A program made the translations under genes and the position numbers. Under the pieces are notes generated by a model, which had not been told where the DNA came from, did not search any database, and saw only the letters and a list, made by a program, of their open reading frames with translations. From Lachnospiraceae bacterium (GTDB taxonomy: Bacteria > Bacillota > Clostridia > Lachnospirales > Lachnospiraceae), in the NCBI GenBank assembly GCA_024695225.1, contig JAILIO010000172.1, positions 1 to 10,425 on the forward strand: 10,425 nucleotides of DNA, written 5' to 3'. Each line of letters begins with the position of its first letter. The stretch's first letter is position 1. Below, one piece after another: positions 1 through 5,965 of this stretch.

Positions 1-2
1 CT

Positions 3-242
3 CCTATTTCAGATGCTGATCCTCCCGTATATCTGAAGGAGAAGGATGTGGGGAAAGGGCGTATCAGAGCCCGAGGAAGGTTCTTCCCCATGTTCCTGAA
101 GGAGAAGGATGTGGGGAAAGGGCGTATCAGAGCTCGAGGAAGGTTCTTCCCCATGTTCCTGAAGGAGAAGGATATGGAGAAAGGGCGTATCAGAGCTCGA
201 GGAGGGATCCTCATTATGATTCTGAAGGAGAAGGGTCTGTAA
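3..242 (+). CDS. 3' end of an upstream gene, repeat-rich basic tail (partial)
   Basis: This frame is open from the left edge of the window to a TAA at 240-242; its start lies outside. The visible 79 residues are almost wholly a 21-residue repeat rich in Lys, Arg and Gly (unit LKEKDVGKGRIRARGRFFPMF), ending ILKEKGL. Three things favour this frame over the other open ones: its third codon positions are rich in G and C like the real genes here, it ends exactly where the next Shine-Dalgarno begins (TAAAGGAG), and the next gene starts 10 nt later, which looks like operon coupling. By context the upstream gene could be the permease or binding protein of the same ABC importer, but nothing visible proves that. 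The repeat may instead be non-coding or lie beyond the true stop. Function is not recognised. Confidence 0.4.
   Translation, partial: PISDADPPVYLKEKDVGKGRIRARGRFFPMFLKEKDVGKGRIRARGRFFPMFLKEKDMEKGRIRARGGILIMILKEKGL
33..234. repeat. 63-bp tandem repeat, three full units plus partial ends
   Basis: Full units lie at 33-95, 96-158 and 159-221, each beginning CTGAAGGAGAAGGAT, and a fourth begins at 222 but is recognisable only to about 234. Units 1 and 2 differ by a single base (C/T in GAGCYCGAGG). Unit 3 has about eleven substitutions, mostly in its last 20 bases. The sequence left of 33 (TCAGA, then GATCCTC, before CTGAAGGA) resembles unit 3 with a deletion of about 9 bases, so the array probably continues past the window edge. 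The unit length is a multiple of three, so frames stay in phase. Within the array TTCCCCA (84-90) can pair with TGGGGAA (112-118). There are no unique spacers, so it is not a CRISPR array. Confidence 0.93.
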
Positions 243-252
243 AGGAGAAAAG

Positions 253-1077
253 TTGGAAGAAACCATCATAAACGGAAATAATGACCTGTCCACGGGAGAT
301 AGCGGGGCAGAAAAGAGAGAGACACCTGCCCTGGAAGTGATAAATGTGGCCAAATCCTTTGGGGACACAGCGGTCCTTAAGGACATCTGTTTTACCATGA
401 AGAAAGGACAGACCACATCCATCATAGGTTCCTCCGGAAGCGGAAAGACCACACTCTTAAGGTGCATCAATTTTCTGGAGACTCCTGACCGGGGAGTCAT
501 GAAACTGAACGGGGAAACCCTGATAGACATATCTGAGATGAAGCAGCTTACAGAGAGTGAGATCAGGAGCCGTAGGCTTCATTTCGGAATGGTGTTCCAG
601 CAGTTCAATCTGTTTCCACAGTATACTGCCAGAGAAAACGTGATGCTGGCGCCCCTTATGGAAAAGGACGCAAACAGGGACGAGATCGGTAGCAATGCAG
701 ACAGGCTGTTGTCTCTTATGGGACTTCGCGAAAAAAAAGATCTCTATCCCCACGAACTGTCGGGCGGCCAGCAGCAGAGGGTTGCCATAGCCAGGGCTCT
801 CGCCATGAAGCCCGACATACTCTGCTTTGACGAACCCACCTCCGCCCTTGATCCGGAACTGACAAATGAGGTGCTCTCCGTTATGAGGGATCTGGCCAGG
901 GAACATATGACCATGATAATAGTGACCCATCAGATGGATTTTGCCCGGGATGTATCGGACCAGGTGCTGTTCATGGACAGCGGGCTCATACTGGAGCGGG
1001 GAACGCCGGATCAGGTATTCGGAGATCCAAAAGAGGAGAGGACAAAGGCTTTTCTTGGAAGCATCAGTCAGAAATAG
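253..1077 (+). CDS. Polar amino-acid ABC transporter ATP-binding protein (GlnQ/HisP type)
   Basis: Cytoplasmic ATPase subunit that would drive a membrane permease importing a polar amino acid such as glutamine, glutamate, histidine or cystine. The 274-residue product has every ABC hallmark: Walker A GSSGSGKTT (59-67), Q-loop FQQFNLFP (115-122), signature LSGGQQQR (169-176), Walker B with catalytic Glu in LCFDEPTSALD (190-200), and the switch histidine in VTHQ (H226). The phrase LLRCINFLETPDRG after Walker A and the overall spacing are typical of the polar amino-acid family; the exact substrate cannot be read. The start is a TTG with AGGAG five bases upstream, and no ATG lies before the ABC core. 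This gives a hydrophilic N-terminal extension of about 26 residues before LEVINVAKSF, where most relatives begin. Permease and binding-protein genes are not in the window and would have to lie upstream. Confidence 0.93.
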   Translation: MEETIINGNNDLSTGDSGAEKRETPALEVINVAKSFGDTAVLKDICFTMKKGQTTSIIGSSGSGKTTLLRCINFLETPDRGVMKLNGETLIDISEMKQLTESEIRSRRLHFGMVFQQFNLFPQYTARENVMLAPLMEKDANRDEIGSNADRLLSLMGLREKKDLYPHELSGGQQQRVAIARALAMKPDILCFDEPTSALDPELTNEVLSVMRDLAREHMTMIIVTHQMDFARDVSDQVLFMDSGLILERGTPDQVFGDPKEERTKAFLGSISQK

Positions 1078-1091
1078 ACCGGCAGTGAAAC

Positions 1092-1118
1092 TTGCGGTGT
1101 GATAACAAAAGGTATAAT
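1092..1118 (+). promoter_or_regulatory. Possible promoter of the SGNH hydrolase gene
   Basis: A perfect -10 box TATAAT lies at 1113-1118, 12 nt before the ATG at 1131. The best -35 is TTGCGG (1092-1097) with a short 15-bp spacer, so the -35 is weak. Transcription would begin near 1125, leaving a leader of about 6 nt with no Shine-Dalgarno. The region is AT-rich and could contain the box by chance. Confidence 0.45.
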
Positions 1119-1130
1119 ATAAAGAATATT

Positions 1131-2072
1131 ATGAAGAGGGAAATAAAAAAGATAATCTCATTGTGTTTATTTGCTGCGCTGTTTACGCTCACTATGTGTT
1201 TTTCAGCGTCAGTTCTGCCTGCGAAAGCTGCCACTGTATCCGGTAGCAGCAGGTCTTCGGTTTCATCCTCAGCTCAGAAGAAGAATCTGAAAAAAACGGT
1301 GCAGGATACGGCCGAGGTTCCTGAGGGACCTGTGAACATCGTCTTTCTTGGGGACAGCAATTATTCCTTTGGAAGGGAATCCAAGAATTCCGTTCCCGAG
1401 CAGACTCAGATCATAATGAACGGATTTTTCGGAAGGTCAGCCAGGGTGTACAATCTCTCGATAGGAGGCACAACAGCCTGCATGCTGCCCGGGGCCAATA
1501 AACTCAACGAAACCTACGATCCCGCATATCTTGCAAAGATGAACGGCATTTGTCTTGTGAATCTGGTGAACATACTGACTGGCAAGGCTGCCGCTGATCC
1601 CCTCTACACGGAGGCGGCAGGCGTGGATTACACTCAGTTTACACAGGAAAATCCTTCCGTCGACTGGTTTGTCTTGGGTTACGGCACCAACGATTACAAC
1701 GGAGGAGTCCTGGCAACCGGCAGGTCCGCATCCAAAAACACTTATGAATCTGCCCTCAGATACAGTGTCATGAGGCTTAAGAAATACTATCCAAAGGCAA
1801 AGATACTGTTGTGCGCACCCATCCCCAATATAAATGCAGCCGCAGGGTGGAACGGCGACCTTGTGGACAAAGGGGGCGGGACTCTTGACAGATATGCGGA
1901 TGTATGTCTGGATGTGGCCGAGGAGACCGGGGTTTACAGTCTTGATTCCCACAGGAATCTGGGGATAAATACCGCCACCGCTGTGGATTATCTGGCGGAC
2001 GGCTGCCATCTGAACTGCGCGGGGCGCTGGATATATGCCCTCTATATTTCAAATTCCATCGTGAATAATTGA
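1131..2072 (+). CDS. Secreted SGNH/GDSL-type hydrolase
   Basis: Predicted exported esterase or acyl-hydrolase of the SGNH superfamily (313 residues from this ATG). A classic signal peptide opens it: Lys/Arg-rich start (MKREIKK), a hydrophobic core (about 8-28) and an AKA-A cleavage site near residue 33, then a Ser-rich linker to about 60. The catalytic blocks are in order: block I FLGDSN with nucleophile Ser76, block II glycine in SIGG (110-113), block III GYGTND with Asn187, and block V DGCHLN with Asp290 and His293. Block I reads GDSN rather than GDSL, as in many SGNH members. Targets of such secreted enzymes are often acetyl or acyl groups on cell-wall or extracellular glycans; the substrate here is inference. 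A TTG 13 codons upstream (1092) is in frame but sits upstream of the TATAAT box and would spoil the signal peptide. No Shine-Dalgarno precedes the ATG. The gene appears to be a single transcription unit ending at the 2117-2141 terminator. Confidence 0.88.
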   Translation: MKREIKKIISLCLFAALFTLTMCFSASVLPAKAATVSGSSRSSVSSSAQKKNLKKTVQDTAEVPEGPVNIVFLGDSNYSFGRESKNSVPEQTQIIMNGFFGRSARVYNLSIGGTTACMLPGANKLNETYDPAYLAKMNGICLVNLVNILTGKAAADPLYTEAAGVDYTQFTQENPSVDWFVLGYGTNDYNGGVLATGRSASKNTYESALRYSVMRLKKYYPKAKILLCAPIPNINAAAGWNGDLVDKGGGTLDRYADVCLDVAEETGVYSLDSHRNLGINTATAVDYLADGCHLNCAGRWIYALYISNSIVNN

Positions 2073-2097
2073 AAAAATATGTTTGTTCATCTTTTTG

Positions 2098-2141
2098 TGC
2101 AATATTACTATTGCAGATAGCGTGTTTTTATGCTATTTTTT
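2098..2141 (+). terminator. Tandem hairpins with T-run, end of SGNH hydrolase transcript
   Basis: The first hairpin is a perfect 7-bp inverted repeat, TGCAATA (2098-2104) and TATTGCA (2109-2115), with a 4-nt loop. The second pairs ATAGC (2117-2121) with GCTAT (2132-2136), extendable by a G-T and a T-A pair, and runs straight into TTTTTT (2136-2141). The second is a plausible intrinsic terminator although its stem is AT-rich and weak. Confidence 0.6.
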
Positions 2142-2148
2142 AAAACCG

Positions 2149-2157
2149 TGATATAGA
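2149..2157 (+). promoter_or_regulatory. Candidate extended -10 promoter of the rpsF operon
   Basis: TGATATAGA at 2149-2157 fits an extended -10 (TGn then TATAGA). Initiation about 7 nt later would fall near 2164, exactly where the predicted rpsF leader hairpin begins. No good -35 is seen; the spacing region is a T-rich stretch left by the preceding terminator. The same TGn form of -10 is found before three other genes in this window, which gives it some support. Confidence 0.4.
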
Positions 2158-2163
2158 TATAGA

Positions 2164-2201
2164 TCCTTGCTCGCGAAAGCGGGCCAAAGACCGAAAGGAG
2201 G
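2164..2201 (+). promoter_or_regulatory. Possible S6:S18-type ribosomal protein leader of rpsF
   Basis: An outer stem can form between TCCTT (2164-2168) and AAGGA (2195-2199). Directly stacked inside it is a 6-bp stem GCTCGC (2169-2174) with GCGGGC (2179-2184) closed by a GAAA tetraloop. The 3' side carries a 10-nt bulge (2185-2194) containing ACCGA. The outer stem would occupy half of the Shine-Dalgarno AAAGGAGG (2194-2201). It is established that the S6:S18 complex can bind a CCG-containing hairpin in rpsF leaders and repress translation. That this hairpin is such an element is inference from position, the CCG bulge and the paired Shine-Dalgarno. Confidence 0.5.
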
Positions 2202-2208
2202 CAATGCG

Positions 2209-2499
2209 ATGCACAATTACGAGTTGGCACTGGTTGTCAGTGCGCAGATCGACGATGAAGCTCGGGCGTCTGTTATCGAGAACGCAAAAGCTCTCATTGA
2301 AAGATTCGGCGGACAGGTGACCGACGTCGTTGAGTGGGGTAAGAAAAAGCTCGCCTATGAGATCAAAAAACAGAGCGAAGCTTTTTATTATTTCATTCAG
2401 TTCGACGCAGACGGAACGGCTCCCGCTGAGATTGAGAGACGCGCCCGTATAATGGACAACGTGTTCAGATATTTGATCGTGCGTACCGACGAGAAATAG
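2209..2499 (+). CDS. rpsF: 30S ribosomal protein bS6
   Basis: Small-subunit protein that binds 16S rRNA as a heterodimer with S18, encoded two genes downstream. The 96-residue product begins MHNYELALVV and shows the S6 core WGKKKLAYEIKKQSEAFY (43-60), which is the family signature, followed by the second helix and the strand FRYLIVRTDEK. Its length is normal for bS6. The ATG at 2209 has a near-perfect Shine-Dalgarno AAAGGAGG seven bases upstream; the in-frame TTG at 2167 would add 14 residues inside the leader hairpin and is not supported. The stop codon overlaps the ssb Shine-Dalgarno (TAGGAGG), so rpsF and ssb are co-transcribed and probably coupled. Confidence 0.97.
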   Translation: MHNYELALVVSAQIDDEARASVIENAKALIERFGGQVTDVVEWGKKKLAYEIKKQSEAFYYFIQFDADGTAPAEIERRARIMDNVFRYLIVRTDEK

Positions 2500-2509
2500 G
2501 AGGAAATGC

Positions 2510-2992
2510 ATGAACAAAGTTATCCTTATGGGCAGGCTTACAAAAGATCCTGAAGTACGTTATTCATCGAATGACAGTTCTCTGGCAATAGCAAGGTTTA
2601 CGCTTGCAGTGGACCGCAGAAGAGGTCGTCAGGCTAACGGAGACAATCAGCCTACGGCTGATTTTATAAGCTGTGTGTCTTTTGGAAAAACCGCGGAATT
2701 TGCAGAGAAATATTTCCACAAGGGTATCAAGATCGCCATCACAGGCCGTATACAGACTTCCAATTACACGAATAAAGACGGCAACAAGGTCTATGTGACC
2801 GAAGTGGTGGTGGAAGAACAGGAATTTGCGGAGAGCAAAAAGGCCTCTGACCAGTCATCATCATATTACAATGCCCCTGCCGGCGGAAACAACAACGGCG
2901 GCGGCGGGTCCGCTCCCCAGGGCGGCAGCGGAGACGATGGCGGTTTCATGAACATCCCTGACGGGATAGAGGACGAGCTCCCGTTTGCTTGA
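2510..2992 (+). CDS. ssb: Single-stranded DNA-binding protein
   Basis: Binds and protects single-stranded DNA during replication, repair and recombination, normally as a homotetramer, and recruits partners through its C-terminal tip. The 160-residue product starts MNKVILMGRLTKDPEVRY and has the OB fold over residues 1-106, including FTLAVDR, DFISCVSFGK and IAITGRIQT. A disordered Gly/Asn/Gln/Ser linker follows (about 112-150), then the acidic tip IEDELPFA. Most bacterial SSBs end in a free ...PF; here one extra Ala follows the Phe. The start has AGGAGG seven bases upstream. It sits between rpsF and rpsR as in most Firmicutes. Confidence 0.97.
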   Translation: MNKVILMGRLTKDPEVRYSSNDSSLAIARFTLAVDRRRGRQANGDNQPTADFISCVSFGKTAEFAEKYFHKGIKIAITGRIQTSNYTNKDGNKVYVTEVVVEEQEFAESKKASDQSSSYYNAPAGGNNNGGGGSAPQGGSGDDGGFMNIPDGIEDELPFA

Positions 2993-3034
2993 GCCGCAGG
3001 ACAGACCCTGACGGCAGAAGATCGGAGGAAAAAA

Positions 3035-3292
3035 ATGCCTTTTGCAAAATCAGGTGACAAGCCCCGTCGCAGGATGGGCGGCATCCACAGAAAAAAGAAA
3101 GTATGTGTTTTCTGCGGAAAAGACGATGTGATCGATTACAAGGATACTGTGAAGCTTAAAAAATACATTTCTGAGCGCGGGAAGATCCTTCCCCGCAGGA
3201 TCACAGGAAACTGTGACAAGCATCAGAGAGCTCTCACTGTGGCCATAAAGAGGGCAAGACATATGGCTATGCTCCCTTATGCAGTAGAGTGA
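3035..3292 (+). CDS. rpsR: 30S ribosomal protein bS18 (zinc-ligand form)
   Basis: Small-subunit protein that pairs with S6 on the 16S rRNA platform. The 85-residue product contains the S18 core DYKDTVKLKKYISERGKILP (34-53) followed by RRITGNC, and ends with a basic helix. Cys24, Cys27 (CVFC), Cys60 and His63 (NCDKH) form a CxxC...CxxH set, which matches the cysteine-containing, zinc-binding form of S18 rather than the form lacking these residues. The ATG is preceded by GGAGG six bases upstream. It is last in the rpsF-ssb-rpsR unit and is followed by a strong terminator. Confidence 0.97.
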   Translation: MPFAKSGDKPRRRMGGIHRKKKVCVFCGKDDVIDYKDTVKLKKYISERGKILPRRITGNCDKHQRALTVAIKRARHMAMLPYAVE

Positions 3293-3321
3293 CAAGGGTT
3301 TCATATCGGAAGATCACCACA

Positions 3322-3350
3322 GGGGTGTGCCTTCGGGCATACCCCGTTTT
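3322..3350 (+). terminator. Intrinsic terminator after rpsR
   Basis: A 10-bp stem GGGGTGTGCC (3322-3331) and GGCATACCCC (3336-3345), with one G-T pair, is capped by a TTCG loop closed by C-G, the very stable cUUCGg tetraloop. GTTTTGTT follows. This is a strong rho-independent terminator that separates the ribosomal operon from gdpP. Confidence 0.93.
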
Positions 3351-3390
3351 GTTGAAAAAACAGCGCCATTATTTATGTTGTTGTTCTTTA

Positions 3391-3420
3391 GTGACACGGC
3401 GTTCTCTGATATGTTATAAT
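3391..3420 (+). promoter_or_regulatory. Promoter of gdpP-rplI-dnaB, predicted leaderless start
   Basis: A -35-like GTGACA (3391-3396, five of six to consensus) is followed by an 18-bp spacer and a perfect -10 TATAAT (3415-3420) with the TGn extension (TGT, 3412-3414). The start of transcription is expected at about 3427, one base before the ATG at 3428, so the gdpP mRNA would have no 5' leader. It is the best-formed promoter in the window and follows immediately after the rpsR terminator. Confidence 0.8.
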
Positions 3421-3427
3421 TTCCCAC

Positions 3428-5485
3428 ATGGAAAAAAATAAAGACAGACGAATGAAGATGAGAGGGAGCCTGATGATCCCCTTTTATCTTGGGGGCGTTC
3501 TGCTTGCCATAGATATCATCATGTTCTTCACGGACCGCACCAGCGCGATCCTGCTTTTATGCTTCATAGTCTTTTATTTCATAGTGCTGGGAACCATGGT
3601 TGCCGGTGAAAGCAAACGTCTCACCGAAGACCTTGTGAGCTTTGCCACTGCTTACGGACAGATACAGAGGACCATACTCCGGGATCTGGATGTGCCTTAT
3701 GCCCTTCTGGACACCTCCGGGAATGTGGTCTGGACAGATGACGCCTTCGACGCCCTGACAGGGGATCCCCACGGCAGGTACCGCAAAACCATAACCAATC
3801 TGTTCCCTGACATAACGCCGTCCAGATTCCCCCATCCCGAGGACGATGAAAGGGATGTGGAGATGCACATAAGTCAGAACGGACAGGATTATCTGGTGCG
3901 TATGCGGGCCATGCAGATTGGTCAGATCACCGGGAATACCGATATCCTGGAAGCTTCCAGCCTGGACGAAAGCCTGATCGCCCTCTTCCTTTACGACGAG
4001 ACTGCCATAAATCTGGCCCTGAAAGAGCTGGATGCCCAGAGCGTCTGCGTGGGACTTCTCTATCTGGACAATTACGACGAAGCCCTGGAATCTGTGGAGG
4101 AAGTCAGAAGAGCCCTTCTGGTGGCGCTTACAGACAGAAAGATAAATAAATACTTTGCAGCCTCAGATGCCCTCTGCCGCAATATCGAGAAGGACAGATA
4201 TCTCATAGTGATGAGAAAAGAGACGGTAGAAGGGCTGGAGAAGGAGAGGTTCGGCATCCTGGACGATGTGAAGACCGTGAACATCGGAAACGAGACCGCC
4301 ATAACCATCAGCATAGGGATCGGAATGGACGGCCTGTCTTACGCCCAGAACTACGAATTCGCCAGGCGCGCCATAGAGGTGGCGCTGGGCAGGGGAGGTG
4401 ACCAGGCTGTGGTCAGGACTCCCGACGGGACCACCTATTACGGAGGGAAGACCCAGCAGATAGAGAGAAGCACCAGGGTGAAGGCCAGGGTGAAGGCCCA
4501 GGCGCTGACTGAGATCCTTACCTCCAGGGACAAGGTATTTGTCATGGGACACAAGATGCCGGATGTGGATTCCTTCGGAGCCGCGGTGGGAGTGAGCACC
4601 ATAGCCGAATCTCTGGGGAAGGAAGTGCACATCGTCATCTCCGAGATAACCCAGGCTGTGCGCAGCATGGTGGAACTGATAACCGAAAACAGGTATTACG
4701 AAGATGACATCATAATAACGGGGCAGAGGGCCATAGACATGATCACATCCGATTCCACCGTGGTTGTGGTGGATGTGAACAAACCCAGCCGCACAGACTG
4801 CCCTGAACTGCTCAAGAAGACTTCCGGGATAGTGGTGTTAGACCACCACAGGCAGGGCTCCGAGGTCATCGAGGACGCTACCCTGTCCTATGTGGAACCT
4901 TACGCATCCTCAGCCTGTGAGATGATCACAGAAGTCCTCCAGTATATAGACGGTGTGAAGATAAAGAGCCGTGAGGCCGACTGCCTGTACTCGGGGATGA
5001 TACTGGACACCAATAACTTCACCGCCAAGACCGGGGTCAGGACCTTTGAAGCCGCGGCGTATCTGAAGAGATGCGGCGCTGATGTGACAAGGGTCAGGAA
5101 GATGTTCAGGGATGACCCTGAGGAATACAGGGCGAAGGCCGACACCGTCGCCCAGGCGGAGATATACAGGAAATATTACGCCATATCCGTGTGTACCGAT
5201 GAAGAACTTACGGATCCCACCATAATCGCAGCCCAGGCTGCAAACGAACTTTTGAATATAAGGGGAGTGCGGGCCAGCTTTGTGCTCTCTTATTATTCGG
5301 GCCAGGTGTATGTTTCCGCCAGGTCCATAGATGAGACCAATGTGCAGGTGATCATGGAGAAGATGGGAGGCGGAGGTCATTTGAACGCCGCAGGCGCCCA
5401 GTTTTCGGATTATTCCATCGAGGAGACGGAAGGGCTGGTGAAGCGGACTCTCGATGATATGATAGACAGCGGAGAATTGTCTTGA
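3428..5485 (+). CDS. gdpP: Cyclic-di-AMP phosphodiesterase GdpP (DHH/DHHA1)
   Basis: Membrane-anchored enzyme that hydrolyses the second messenger c-di-AMP to pApA, controlling osmotic and cell-wall homeostasis. The 685 residues follow the GdpP plan: two transmembrane helices (about 17-34 and 39-57), a PAS-like domain (about 78-165), and a degenerate GGDEF domain (about 175-330, with YLDNYDE at 212-218 and EKDRYLIVM in place of an active GGDEF loop). The DHH-DHHA1 phosphoesterase follows. Metal-binding motifs are intact: GHKMPDVDS (His375, Asp379, Asp381), Asp449 in VVVVDV, DHH at 472-474, Asp527 in MILDTNN, and the DHHA1 motif GGGGH (647-651). The length is close to the usual 650-680. The start is not certain: ATG 3428 fits the promoter but has no Shine-Dalgarno, while ATG 3473 has AGGGAG four bases upstream and would begin at MIPFYLGG, just before the first helix. 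gdpP next to rplI and dnaB is the usual Firmicute arrangement. Confidence 0.96.
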   Translation: MEKNKDRRMKMRGSLMIPFYLGGVLLAIDIIMFFTDRTSAILLLCFIVFYFIVLGTMVAGESKRLTEDLVSFATAYGQIQRTILRDLDVPYALLDTSGNVVWTDDAFDALTGDPHGRYRKTITNLFPDITPSRFPHPEDDERDVEMHISQNGQDYLVRMRAMQIGQITGNTDILEASSLDESLIALFLYDETAINLALKELDAQSVCVGLLYLDNYDEALESVEEVRRALLVALTDRKINKYFAASDALCRNIEKDRYLIVMRKETVEGLEKERFGILDDVKTVNIGNETAITISIGIGMDGLSYAQNYEFARRAIEVALGRGGDQAVVRTPDGTTYYGGKTQQIERSTRVKARVKAQALTEILTSRDKVFVMGHKMPDVDSFGAAVGVSTIAESLGKEVHIVISEITQAVRSMVELITENRYYEDDIIITGQRAIDMITSDSTVVVVDVNKPSRTDCPELLKKTSGIVVLDHHRQGSEVIEDATLSYVEPYASSACEMITEVLQYIDGVKIKSREADCLYSGMILDTNNFTAKTGVRTFEAAAYLKRCGADVTRVRKMFRDDPEEYRAKADTVAQAEIYRKYYAISVCTDEELTDPTIIAAQAANELLNIRGVRASFVLSYYSGQVYVSARSIDETNVQVIMEKMGGGGHLNAAGAQFSDYSIEETEGLVKRTLDDMIDSGELS

Positions 5486-5514
5486 CAGACAGGATTTTAT
5501 AAAGGGGGATAAAA

Positions 5515-5964
5515 ATGAAGATCATACTGCTTCAGGATGTAAAGAAACTCGGAAAAAAGGGAGATATTGTAGATATAAGCGACGGATACGCCAGGAATTT
5601 CGTGCTCCCCAAGAAACTGGGAGTGGAGGCCAGTAAGGGCAATCTCACGGAACTTAAGAACCGCAAAGCAAAACAGGAGAAGGAAGAGGCCGAGGCCGTG
5701 GCCGCGGCGAAGGAACTTGCGGAAAGGCTTAAGGAATCCAGCGTCACGGTGAAGATAAAGGCCGGGAAAGACGGCAAAGCTTTTGGGGCAGTTCCCGCTG
5801 AGAAGATCGCGGAAGCCGCAAAGAGCCAGCTGGGTATAGAACTGGACAGAAGGAAGATCGTCATGGACGAGCCTCTTAAGGTGCTGGGAGAGTACGATGT
5901 GAATGTAAAGCTCTACGCCAATGTTTCAGGGACCCTCAAAGTCTATGTGGAGGACGATAACTGA
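5515..5964 (+). CDS. rplI: 50S ribosomal protein bL9
   Basis: Large-subunit protein with two globular RNA-binding domains joined by a long helix. The 149-residue product begins MKIILLQDVKKLGKKG and carries the L9 signature GDIVDISDGYARNFVLPK (16-33). A Lys/Glu/Ala-rich connecting helix spans about 40-76, and the C-terminal domain includes DGKAFGAVPAEKIAEA (86-101). The length is normal. A GGGGG Shine-Dalgarno (5504-5508) lies six bases before the ATG. It is 29 nt downstream of gdpP with no terminator between, and its stop is one base from the dnaB ATG, so the three genes form one transcript. Confidence 0.97.
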   Translation: MKIILLQDVKKLGKKGDIVDISDGYARNFVLPKKLGVEASKGNLTELKNRKAKQEKEEAEAVAAAKELAERLKESSVTVKIKAGKDGKAFGAVPAEKIAEAAKSQLGIELDRRKIVMDEPLKVLGEYDVNVKLYANVSGTLKVYVEDDN

Positions 5965-5965
5965 G

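Noticed and set aside
33..234. Possible CRISPR-like array
   Set aside because: Repeats are contiguous 63-bp units without unique spacers and no cas gene is present.
9..530. Long open frame on the minus strand across the repeat array and the start of the ABC gene
   Set aside because: It overlaps a clear ABC ATPase in antisense for most of its length and shows no recognisable family; the repeat simply keeps several frames open because 63 is a multiple of three.
2167..2208. Upstream TTG start that would lengthen S6 by 14 residues
   Set aside because: It lies in the leader hairpin, has no Shine-Dalgarno, and the ATG at 2209 has an ideal one and matches the family N-terminus.
4163..4630. Minus-strand open frame within gdpP
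   Set aside because: It is antisense to the GGDEF/DHH coding region with no ribosome-binding site or known domain, so is a codon-bias shadow.
5482..5511. Perfect TTGACA overlapping the gdpP stop, as a possible rplI promoter
   Set aside because: The only -10-like boxes are TATAAA at a 10-bp spacing and GATAAA at 20 bp, neither workable; read-through from gdpP explains rplI expression.
5921..5965. Upstream ATG start for DnaB inside rplI
   Set aside because: The extra 15 residues are out-of-frame rplI sequence and do not resemble DnaB; ATG 5966 gives the usual N-terminus.
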